Shown: in pieces, positions 46,401 through 55,192 of the stretch
Layout: each line of letters begins with the position of its first letter
Numbering within the stretch: the first letter of the stretch is position 1
Assembly (NCBI GenBank): GCA_018806915.1
Contig: JAGKQI010000007.1
Location: 124,001 to 188,000 of the forward strand
DNA from: Phytophthora colocasiae
Taxonomy: Eukaryota; Oomycota; Peronosporomycetes; Peronosporales; Peronosporaceae
DNA: 64,000 nucleotides
Direction of reading: 5' to 3'
Made by a program: the position numbers and the translations under genes
Notes under the pieces: generated by a model
The model's database searches: none
Told to the model about the DNA's origin: nothing
The model's input: only the letters and a program-made list of their open reading frames with translations

Positions 46401-47598
46401 AAGTTGACGAAACTGAATCCAGCCTCGAATAGCATCGTTTGAAGAACGGCGATACATTCTCGGGGCGAAAACTCCGCAGGCGGGATCAGCGCGCCTTGGA
46501 CATCCTGAACGAATCCAAACGTCCGGCGTTGTATCTGCAACTCTGAGATCCAAGCATCCGTCTGAGACGGCATTAGAATGCGGCGATTCAAGTATTCCGA
46601 AGTCATTGCAGCGGCCACGGTGAACGGTTCGCACTCCAGGTAGACTTGCGGCCAGCCATGATGGAACTCAGGTGGATAGTTCCTTTCGGAACTGTCCTGC
46701 TCCCAGCGTCGGACTTGAGCAGCCACATACTCCTTCGCTTGAACATCAGTCATTAGGGGTTCAGGTGACATCCGTCCACCTTCTGGAGCTTCATGCATCT
46801 GAGTGTCTGAGACAAAACGGGGCGCTGCTCGGGCGGGCACCACAGGCACCTCCGAAAAACGCCAGTCATCCGGAAGCGGTGAATCTTCCGAAATTAACTG
46901 CGGTATCTCCACTTCCATAATGTCCGGCTGAGGCACAAACCCGTCTTCAAGCACAGCTTCTTCATGAACTGGCGATAACGGGCGCACTTCAGTTTTGACT
47001 TCAGTCTTGAACTGCGATGATTCTACTCGGGCGTCCCCGACCGGAGCCATTCTTCCAGGTGGAGGAGAGTCCGGAACTCGATCCTCCATGGGGGACTCCA
47101 TTTCGACAGCTTCTTCATCAGACACGTCTGCTCTAGAGTCTTCAGCCTCACTTGAGACGGCGTCATACTCTTCTCCATCGGACTCCTCCAGGCCGGAGTC
47201 GTCCACCAGTGCATCATCCGGACGCCTTTCGATGTCGGATTCAGACACTTCTTCTTCGTCCGGATCCTCGTCGGACCCAGACTCCTCCTGCTCAGGATCA
47301 CCTTCTTCTCCCGAAGACTCTTCCGAGCCACTATCCTCCTGACTCGCGTGGTGCGCGTCCAGTTGATCTGGTTCAGATTCCTCTTCTTCTTCTTCCAGTG
47401 ATTCCTTCGCTTCCTTGGCCTCCAGGGCAGCCTTTCGCTTTGCAGCATTCGCCTGACGATTTCTTCGGATAACTGCATCCAATCTTCATGCTCATCAGGC
47501 TGCTGCCCCTTCAACCGACGCGACGATCTCGTAGTCATTCCACTTAGAGAAGCGTCGCATCCTCCTTTGCGCGTGCTTCCACTTCCACTTCCAGTCAT
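43308..47598 (-). pseudogene. gag: Element C gag with zinc knuckles (frameshifts)
   Basis: It starts at ATG 47598 (MTGSGSGSTRKGG). It shifts near 47470 into the frame 47482-44867, which has a very acidic Glu/Ser stretch, a WISELQIQRRTFGFVQDVQ block shared with B, and Ser/Lys-rich and coiled regions. It then shifts again between 44980 and 44384. The last frame (44384-43308) holds the capsid-like end (FKERYCKAKTSDAERYY, then LDFYYRLNKVADRAGVDIDG) and the knuckles CENCRNFRHVKEDC, CERCHKKGHPVRFC and CDYCHRYHEGSC. The organisation equals that of B gag. Confidence 0.88.
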
Positions 47599-47669
47599 AA
47601 CAACCACACTCGGAAAGTTAGCAAGCAATCAATCCCCCAAAACTAATCAACAAAAATATAAAAAGATAA

Positions 47670-47708
47670 CTCTAGGATATCATCGGTTCGAATCCGGGCA
47701 TGCGCCCA
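47670..47708 (-). promoter_or_regulatory. Primer binding site of element C, extended
   Basis: On minus, TGGGCGCATGCCCGG starts two bases after the 5' LTR and continues ATTCGAACCGATGATATCC. Its complement reads like the 3' end of a tRNA: a TTCGAAT T-loop, then an acceptor strand ending CCA. The complementarity covers the whole T arm rather than the usual 18 bases. Confidence 0.75.
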
Positions 47709-47710
47709 GC

Positions 47711-49249
47711 TGTGGCGAAGTGGGTGAACACTTTTGACCGCCCAGGGGGTTGCGTATAGCGTGCCGTCCAAAAGAAACAACCCAGACACTAAAAACTCCA
47801 AAAGAGAGTTAGTAGTAAGGTGTCCAGTTGGAGTGAGTCAGCACCACCTTCCGGTGTCCAAATGGGTGTCCGGAAAGTGGCTTGGCGTGTGACCTTGTGA
47901 CTACCCTCGTAGGTGTCGTTTGTCTTCGAACGCAAGGAGTCTGCACCGAAAGTGTTATCTCCAAAAGATTGTAGAACTAGATCCCGAGGGAGAGTGCTAA
48001 CCAAATAAACACTTCCCAAAACGGTGGTTAATTAGTCCGAAAGTGGGTAAGCACCTTATGAGCAAAGTACTTCCTCCAACAGTTAACCAAATATACAAGA
48101 GAGTTAAACCAAAATATACAACCGCTTCTTATTCTTTTCGGCCCTCGAGCGGTGGGCACTCCAAATACCAGTACGACTAGAGCAAAGTCCGGAACACTGG
48201 CACAGTTCCGGGGCTCTTTAAACAGCGCACCACTTCCGATAGATTCACTAGGAATCTCCGGAAGAATAGAATCCAATATATATGTCCCAAATACTATGTA
48301 GTATTTAAGGACACACAACTAATACAGTCCAAACACACAAGCAGTCAAATCAATCAATTTTAGGGGTGACTACCACTAACCTCCCAAAACGCAGTTATAA
48401 TATGAAATAATACCCGAAAGTATCAACTGGAATATGAAATGGAAGGGGTCACGCCCGGGATACGCCGCCCGGATCACCTTTCCAACTTGATCTTACCCTG
48501 GCGGAGATTCACGCGGCGGTGATGCTTGTCGACGCGGCCTGACGCTTGTTCGGCTACACGTGAAGCCCTCTTCTCGAGGCTGGTCCACGGCTCCTCACAG
48601 TGTGTCTTGGGAACACCTTCCAAGACTTTGCACTTGCGCCCTTGGTGGCAAATTGAACTCTCTTTAATGTATAATAGCTAGCACTCAGCTAAACATGCAA
48701 AAATATACTTGGTTTCACTATGTAGTAGGGGCGTCTCATCAGGAAGAGGCATGCGTTTCAGTAGAATACCATAGAGTCAAAGAACACGTGTGAAGAATTT
48801 CCCAGCTGGCTCCGGACACATCATCGTCGGTCGTCTTGGTCGGTCGGAAATATATGGCCTTGAGTATACCCGAGACTCAACCAGGATACTGGGTACAAAC
48901 CAGACAGTCTCCGATAGTCAAACGTTAACCTCCACTTCGAACCTTCGACTTGATAATTTGGGTCTCGCATATACTCCAAAAATAGAACCCCTTGGTCATG
49001 GCGTTACCGAACAGTCACTTGGTTTCGGTGTTCGAATCATCTGGAGTGCATCTTCCGGAGTATGTCAGGATCTTTTCAAGTCGTTTCCATCTTTTGGAGT
49101 CGGCAACCCCTTCCCAGGCTTGCCCTTGTCCCTTGGCACCCACAATTGTGCCTTAACCCTGAAATCATTTGGACCAGTAATATCGTCAATGCCGCTCTGG
49201 CTCTGGGAACCGGCAGTCCATAGAAAATTTGCAGAGTCACAGCTTCACA
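47711..49249 (-). repeat. 5' LTR of element C (element orientation)
   Basis: 1539 bp, near-identical to 32764-34301, with a few substitutions and short indels. It sits next to the primer site at 47708 and is flanked on the outside by AATA (49250-49253). Confidence 0.94.
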
Positions 49250-49476
49250 AATACCGACACCAAACTCCAAGGGAACACCAATTTCTCTTCATAACACATT
49301 CTCAGACTCCGGCGAGGGTCATATTTCCGAAGACAACGAACCCACGAGGATACCGCAAGGTACCACACGCCAACCTACCGTTGTACGGCTCTGAAAACCC
49401 CTTTTCAGTAGTCGTATAACTAGGGTTCACTATACGCCCCCTGCTCCGCGACCAAAGTTTCACCGACTTCGCGACA
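49250..49476 (+). repeat. 3' LTR of element B, second part
   Basis: Continues the B LTR after the C insertion and matches 17552-17778 of the 5' LTR. It ends TTCGCGACA and is followed by the CGCA duplication and by element A. Confidence 0.94.
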
Positions 49477-49480
49477 CGCA

Positions 49481-50180
49481 GAGCGCCCCAAGTAATAGGG
49501 AGTTTGGTGACTCCCAGGGGCGAAGCCGTACCCCGGTGGAAGGTACGAGCGGTGTGGATACACCGAGGGGGCAAGCGAGTAGGCCCCTAGGCGCGAGTCG
49601 CGCGACGACGGGGAGTACGCGTACGGTTGCGACTCCCGGCGAGACATCGTCGCCTGAAGGTCGTAGCCCCCTTGACGAAGAGAGTCAGGTGCCCGCGAAG
49701 AGGCACTACGGTCTACACGACCATGCAGACCCTGCACCGCGAGACGCAGGTCTTCCAGTAGGCGCACAACACCAGGTTGGCCGGCTGCAGAGGCAGCCTG
49801 GCCGCCAACACCAAGACCAAGAGCGACTTTAAGCGCGAGGACACGCGCTCAGAGGAGGCGGATCTCCTCCTGTTGCTGAGCAACAGGTTGGTCAAGAGGC
49901 CCAGTCGAAGGCCTCTGAGTCCCCAACGTCGGGGACTGCTCGAAAGAGCAGTCGAGCGAGGCCTCCTCCGGCCTTGCTTGACCGGAACGGAGAACGCCAC
50001 TACCATGTGGAGCAGGTTCTCCAGGAGCGGCGTCGCGGTGGGAAGCGCCAGCTCCGAGTGAAGTGGCGCGGGTACCCTGCGTCGCAGAGTACATGGGAGC
50101 CGATTGAGCGGCTCCAGGTTGACTGCCCGAAGGCTGTCGCGTGCTGGGAAGAGGCACGACGGCAGCCTCGTAAGTAGTCC
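49481..50180 (+). pseudogene. Element A pol end with chromodomain
   Basis: Element A resumes after B with degraded sequence to about 49970. From 49974 a clean chromodomain is read: ERHYHVEQVLQERRRGGKRQ, then LRVKWRGYPASQSTWEP. It ends at TAG 50178-50180. It is the C-terminal end of the integrase that was cut at 16091. Confidence 0.85.
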
Positions 50181-51603
50181 GCGGCTTCTTAGTCGCTGAA
50201 CGGGGTTGGAACACGGGTGTATGTGTTCCATACCCGCGCTCACTGCGAGCGCTCCCAGCTCTCAGTCTCTCCATCTGTTGATGGAGCTGACGTTTGCCTA
50301 CGAGGTGGGCAAACTGGACACGAAGGTCCCGGAGACGGAGGATGTCCTCCAGGTGATCTTCGTCACGGAGTTTGTTGAACTCCTGGGTTGACTTGACAGT
50401 CAACCGGACCCATTGCCAAAAGCGGTCCTCAGCGTCGAACCACGACGCAGTGTTCTCGGGGAGAACCCATGGGTATCCCCATGCGGGCTTGAGACCACCC
50501 TTAGTCTCAGGCTTCTTGCGAAGCGAGGTGAATTCCTTGAGAGGAATTCTAGAAGCACGCACCTGGCAACAGAGAGGTTGCCTTGGAGGAGAGGTTATTT
50601 TTTAACCAAGGCCCGCTCATAGGCGCCTTTGGAGGTATGTCCCCCTATGAGAGGACGTGGGTCCTGGAGCTGCTCAAGATACGCAGCAGCTCCCGAGCCT
50701 TGATCGGGCGGGTAGTAGCCCCGCTGGTGGGCAGAGTCCTCATCGTGTTGATGAGACCACCTGCGACCGTTGGTGCGGTACGCATTGGCTGTTGAGCAGC
50801 CTGCAAGAGCTCTTGCTGCTCATCGAGATCATTAGTGATCTCCTGGGGCTCACGGATGAGCCCCTCCTCCTCATCGGCGTCGTCGTCGTCGACGTCGTCG
50901 GGGCCGAAGATCTCTTCGAGCTCCCTTCTCCTTGTCATGTCTTGACAAGGAGCCTGTGAAGCATTGACGCTTCTTGGAGTTGGTGCTGGGCACCTTCTCC
51001 TCAGCCAGAATGGCCCGGGCGCGTTCGCGCCCTTCAGCAAGTGTCAGATGTCTCACAGGTGGTGGCGTAGTGGCGACACCACGGCCACTGGTGTTTGGAC
51101 GCGGTGTCCTTGTCTCCATGGTGCTCCTCCGTGGTCGGAGCACCAGCCGCAGGCTTGCCCTCGGCGTAATCGTTGTCGCTCTCGTCGCCCGAGTAGCTGA
51201 CAAGAGTCGCTTCCTGCTGGGAAGGACTCCAGGAACCGGGACTATGGTCCCTATACTCGAACCGAGGATTCGGTCGAGTATCAGGCGGTAGGGACAGAGA
51301 CCTACCGCGCCTTTGGCTAGGGCTATCCGTCGCAGCAGTGCTGCTGGGCGAGCTAAGAGCCCTGGAGGCCACATCGGTGGCCTCATGAAGTACCGAAGCC
51401 TTGCCGCGAGGCTTGGCTGGCATGGAAGTTGGCTTTGCAGCCTTCTTCCGTGAAGACGCTTGCGCGTCTGGGTTTGCACCCTTTGCAGACATGTGTGCTG
51501 GGCTTCCAAGGAAGCCTGGTACGCTTTGGCAGTGCGCCCTGTGCTCTGTGAGAGCAGAAGCCGTAGCGATAAGAGCTAGCGGCAGGTCGATCGATTTCGA
51601 CAT
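49849..51603 (-). pseudogene. Element A opposite-strand reading frames (positional analog of the antisense gene)
   Basis: Opposite to gag-pol and just inside the 3' LTR, a minus-strand protein can be read from ATG 51603 (MSKSIDLPLALIATASALTE). It continues through frame changes near 51040 and 50640: VATTPPPVRHLTLAEGRERA, then RRRELEEIFGPDDVDDDDAD and, in 50562-49849, WGYPWVLPENTASWF, FWQWVRLTVKSTQEFNKL and a Ser/Pro-rich tail. The last frame overlaps the plus-strand chromodomain (49974-50180). I see no residue-level similarity to the B/C/D antisense genes. The shared position, orientation and low-complexity, acidic make-up are the reasons to list it. It could also be partly a GC-rich shadow. 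Confidence 0.5.
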
Positions 51604-51662
51604 TGAAGAGAGAAATGTGAAAGGGATTTTCTCTCTTATATGATTGGACGAGAGTCGAATCT

Positions 51663-51675
51663 AAGTGGGGGAGGA
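51663..51675 (+). promoter_or_regulatory. Polypurine tract of element A
   Basis: AAGTGGGGGAGGA directly precedes the 3' LTR start TGTAACGG at 51676. Confidence 0.85.
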
Positions 51676-51983
51676 TGTAACGGGGTTACATTGAAGAGTG
51701 ACATTAGTCACTCTTCCGAAGTGGATACATTTGGTGTGCCATGGTGACACGTGGCAGGTGGCTCCGCAGCCACCTATCACCTTCTAAATAGGTTACACTA
51801 TAGATATCTTTTATTTGTATTGCAGGAATCTATTATAGATACTTGTTAGCTGGGCAGTCTTAAATCTACCTAATCTTTAGTTAGTCTCCCCAAGTCTTTG
51901 GGGACCTAGTGAACTGCCGTTCACTAGGAGTTTGTATACTCCAAGCCTTCCTCTGTGTGAAGTGCTGTGTGACCCCCGTCACA
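51676..51983 (+). repeat. 3' LTR of element A
   Basis: 308 bp, partner of 12553-12868, ending CCCGTCACA and followed by the target duplication AAGTT at 51984-51988. Confidence 0.93.
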
Positions 51984-52901
51984 AAGTTAGTACCGTGAGT
52001 GACAGAACGAATACCGTGGACGATGCAACTGGCCAAGTAAGTACCGTAGATGACGGAAATTTTAACATCGTCAACAGAGTGAATTCTACTGTGCCCGACC
52101 AGCCGTCTACCGTTCCCGAGAAAATGTACTACCCGATTTCTGGGAAATATTACACGGGTGAGGATGTTATCGTCGGTGATAAGTACGCCACCACTGTGGA
52201 GACTTGGCAAGTCGCCTACATTAATGATCGCCGCGAGACACCTATGGGAGTAGAGTACCAGGTGCTTTGGGTACACCCCAACCGATCTTGCAAGAGGCTG
52301 TACATGCGCTCATGGGAAGAAGAAGATGACTTCGAGGCAGAGATGGCTCTTGTTGATCGCTGGAAGGCTTCGTCGGTTCCGCTGTTCGAGACATGCTGGA
52401 AGGAAGATGAGGAAGGTTACTGGCTGGATTGGAGCAGACGAAGACAATTTGTGCGTTTTCCAAGCGTTGAAGCGTGCAGCGAAGCTGTTGGGCCGCCCGG
52501 ACCTCGTCACAGAGCAGGGCATCGTGCAGTTTATCGACGACAGGCTCGTTCTCTACAAGCAAGATCTTCGAGCGGGTGCCACGTGGATTGACGTGCGAGA
52601 CTTCATGATTCGGCTACGAGAGGCAGGTCGAGATATCAACTACAACGCCTTTGTCAAGAACAACTACATGAAGCCAGGTCGCTGTGGTGCTCGCGTAATG
52701 ATGGAGCAACCGCTCAAGGATGGAGTCTACATCGTTGCTGCCTACAATCACAGTCACATTGGCCATGCTGCAGTGCTTTCTGTCAAAGGGAGAAAACGCC
52801 TCATCTACGACAAGATAAACGAAAAAGGTAAGCTGATCACGTCCGCAAAGGGGTGGATCAACTTCTATAAATTTATTCGTCCGTTCATTATCTTTAAGTA
52901 G
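51984..52901 (+). pseudogene. 3' part of a chromodomain plus cysteine-protease-like gene
   Basis: Continuation of the gene cut at 12552. A linker with repeated TVDD motifs leads to a chromodomain-like segment (WQVAYINDRRETPMGVEYQV, then MRSWEEEDDF) at about 52205-52360. After a frameshift near 52430 comes a compact domain of about 150 residues: DEDNLCVFQALKRAAKLLG, then WIDVRDFMIRLREAG, YNHSHIGHAAVLSV and IYDKINEKG, ending at TAG 52899-52901. A Cys in DNLCVFQAL and a His in HIGHA would suit an OTU- or papain-like protease fold, but this is a guess from motif shape. It may belong to an older mobile element rather than to a cellular gene. Confidence 0.55.
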
Positions 52902-53149
52902 ATGATAAGAGTCGGTAGGATTTTCGCGGGTTTGCTTAACCGATAATGAACCTTCCCAGCAAATTTGTCTCTTGTGCATGGATTGTTGTATATAAACTCA
53001 TGCGCCTAGATAATTCGGTGCTTGACCAGGGAAACCTCAACGAGGGAAAACCTTTGAGCGAATAAAAAGATAAAACCCAGTGGGAAAAAAAATCTAAAAA
53101 GGACGCAGAAGATAGGCACGCTTCTTGCAGTTGTATTATCAGCGTATTT
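52902..53149. other. Short spacer before the copia fragment
   Basis: No coding signal. It contains AAAACCCAGTGGGAAAAAAA and could hold the end of the copia element, but no second LTR copy is available to define one. Confidence 0.4.
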
Positions 53150-55190
53150 CTATACGGAGTGGCCGAATCCAGCTTTCAGGGGTTTTATCCTGAGCTTGGC
53201 CCTTAGTTCTCTGAACTGGAGCTTGTCTAAAGCTTTAGTGAAGATGTCAGCTATCATCTCTTTCGTATTGCAGTAGGTGACGTTGAATTCATGTCTCTCT
53301 ACCTTTTCTTGCACGAAACAATATCGTACGTGCATATGCTTTGATCGTCCGTGAAGTTCGGGATTGTAGCAGATTTTGGTGCAGCTTTGGTTGTCCTCAT
53401 ATATAGTATTAGCCTGCGTTGTAGCAAAGCCAAGTTCTTCGAGGAGAAGTTTGAGGAAAATCATCTCTTGCATGCAGTGACACAGGGCGATATATTCTGA
53501 CTCTGTAGTTGAGAGAACCACAGTGTGGTGCTTGCGGGAGAGCCATGAGATTGGACTGCTTGTGAGCATAGTCACATATCCACCGACGGAGCGTCTCGTG
53601 TCGGGGCAGTTAGCATAGTCAGAGTCACTGTAGGCAAGTAGCTGGTCGGCTAGGTTCTCCGAGGTAACGTCGAATGAGCCTCCCAGAAGGAGACCATATA
53701 CTTTCGATCCTGACAGATACTTTAGTCCACGAATGACTGCTTTTCAATGTACCATGCCTGGATTGGCTAGGAACTGACTGACCTCGCGCATGTAGAATCC
53801 CATGTCGGGTCGTGTCCCAACCATTAGATACATGACACTGCCTACTGCTTGGCGATACGGAATTGATTTCATCGCATCTTTCTCTTGTTCACTGCTAGGT
53901 TGGCTGCTTACGGAGAGTGTGGCGTTCCGTTCTGCTGGTGTTGCGATAGGGTACAAAATGTAGTCGCTGAAGCGGTCAATGACCTTCGTAGCGTACTTGT
54001 GTTGGTGGATAAACATCGTTCGGTTCTTTCGGTCACGTTGAATAGACCAGCCGAGTGAGTACTTCACCTTCCCTAAATCTGACATGGAGAATCGTTTTTT
54101 TCAGGGCTGATTTCAGCTCACTGACGAGTGCTGGTGTAGGCGCAATGATCAGTAAGTCGTCAACGTACACTGCAATATAATAAGTGACGTTGTCAACTGT
54201 GCGTCGAAAGACACATCGATCTTTAATGAGTTTCAGAAACCCAAGGCTGTAACGGGGTTACACGGCGCTGTGCGCTATGACTACACTAGTGTGGCATACA
54301 CCAGCCGGAGGCACAAGTCACAGATATGTGTATGGCACATCGTGTATCTCACACGTCACATATGTAGCCATTTGTTGGCAGTTAGCTCAGAGCCACACAT
54401 TACATTTTGATTAGAATTTAGTATGATGGATACTCAATCTGTTACATTTAGGATTAGGGCAATAAAGTCAATAAAAAAAGCAGTTTGCATTGTGCATAAT
54501 TAGTGTTAGTCCTGTTATTCTAGGGACACTAATAGTGTGAGTCCCGTATTTACTGGACAACTTAGTTCTTATAGAACTGAAGGCTAGTGCCTTGCAAGCA
54601 GGCCTCTACGAGTCAACAAAACTTCCTCTGTGTCGTGCACAGTTACGCAGCCCCGCTGCAAAGGCTCTCTAGAAGGCAGACAAGGTTTGGTACTAGACAC
54701 GGGGGTGCTTGTTTTAACCCGTATAAGCTCTTAAGAAGTTTGCACACTAGATGCTCCTTGCCCGGGATTTTGAAACCTTCCGGTTGATCCATGTAGATCT
54801 CTTCTTCCAAATAGCCATTAAAAATTGCTGTTTTGATATCCATTTGGTGGGCTTCAAGGTCGAGAAGAGCTGCAACAGTGAGTAGTAGTATGAGTACCTC
54901 CATTCTGATAACAGGAGAAAAAATATCATTGTAGTCGATGCCAAATTCCTGTAGGAACCCTTAGATCACCAGACGCGCTTTAAAGCGGTCAATTTCACCA
55001 GTACCGGTATACTTCACTACGAAGACCCATCGGCTACTCAAAATCTTCCTCCCTTTAGGAGGGGTTACCAACACCCAAGTGTTATTGTCCATGAGTATTC
55101 CGATTTAGCTGCTGAATGCCACTGGTTAGCGTGGGAAGACTTCATTGCTTCCCGATACGTAGTGGTCTCTGACACATACCGAATGGCTAG
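53150..55190 (-). mobile_element. Ty1/copia polymerase fragment (RT and RNase H), truncated
   Basis: Minus-strand copia pol. The upstream part (about 55180-54900) has NTWVLVTP-like and KARLVI-GFLQEFGIDYNDIF sequence with stops, then HQMDIKTAIFNGYLEEEIYM and LYGLKQAP (54900-54700). After the solo LTR it resumes at LGFLKLI, then AVYVDDLLIIAPTP, DLGKVKYSLGWSI and, after a gap and frameshift near 53745, the RNase H end STTESEYIALCHCMQEMIFL, YEDNQSC and ADIFTKAL. Gag, protease and integrase are absent. Frameshifts and stops show it is dead. Confidence 0.9.
54248..54660 (+). repeat. Solo LTR inserted in the copia polymerase
   Basis: 413 bp starting TGTAACGGGGTTACA, the same first 15 bases as the LTR of element A, and ending CCCGCTGCA. 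It is flanked by the 5-bp duplication AAGGC at 54243-54247 and 54661-54665. Removing it with one AAGGC rejoins the copia RT frame exactly. It belongs to a family related to element A and was left behind by LTR-LTR recombination. Confidence 0.92.
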
Positions 55191-55192
55191 TA

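Larger units (their letters stand above)
32764..49249 (-). mobile_element. Ty3/gypsy chromodomain retrotransposon C, nested in the 3' LTR of B
   Basis: 16,486 bp in reverse orientation. Its LTRs are 32764-34301 and 47711-49249, and the 4-bp duplication AATA lies at 32760-32763 and 49250-49253. The empty site is visible in the 5' LTR of B (TTTCCTGAATACCGAC). Coding order on minus is gag, protease, RT, two RNase H domains, integrase and chromodomain; the extra gene runs on plus. It is the youngest of the nest, with LTRs differing by few changes, but it still has frameshifts. Confidence 0.95.
16092..49476 (+). mobile_element. Ty3/gypsy chromodomain retrotransposon B, nested in A
   Basis: The 5' LTR 16092-17778 begins TGACATGATG and ends TTCGCGACA. 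The 3' LTR begins 31296, is interrupted by C at 32763, resumes at 49250 and ends 49476. CGCA flanks the element (16088-16091 and 49477-49480). Without C it is about 16.9 kb, very long for the family. Order: LTR, PBS, gag, protease-RT-RNase H-RNase H-integrase-chromodomain on plus, an opposite-strand gene, PPT and LTR. The lesions are few: one gag frameshift, one nonsense codon, and one frameshift and one deletion in the integrase. Confidence 0.94.
12553..51983 (+). mobile_element. Ty3/gypsy chromodomain retrotransposon A, host of nested elements B and C
   Basis: Boundaries are set by LTRs at 12553-12868 and 51676-51983, which start TGTAACGGGG and end CCCGTCACA, with the 5-bp duplication AAGTT at 12548-12552 and 51984-51988. 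The element's own sequence is 12553-16091 plus 49481-51675 plus the LTR, about 6 kb. Order: gag, protease, fused RT/integrase, chromodomain, then an opposite-strand frame. It is GC-richer than B and C. Numerous frameshifts, a large polymerase deletion and the insertion of B make it inactive. It is the oldest member of the nest. Confidence 0.93.

Noticed and set aside
44644..47342. Plus-strand Ser/Pro-rich frames across element C gag
   Set aside because: They are shadows of the acidic gag on the minus strand, which carries the capsid and zinc-knuckle motifs.
47650..47710. Possible tRNA gene (T-loop and acceptor ending CCA)
   Set aside because: Only the 3' half of a tRNA is present and it abuts the LTR of element C, so it is a primer binding site.
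53150..55190. An intact copia element
   Set aside because: Gag, protease and integrase are absent, stops and shifts are frequent, and no LTR pair was found.
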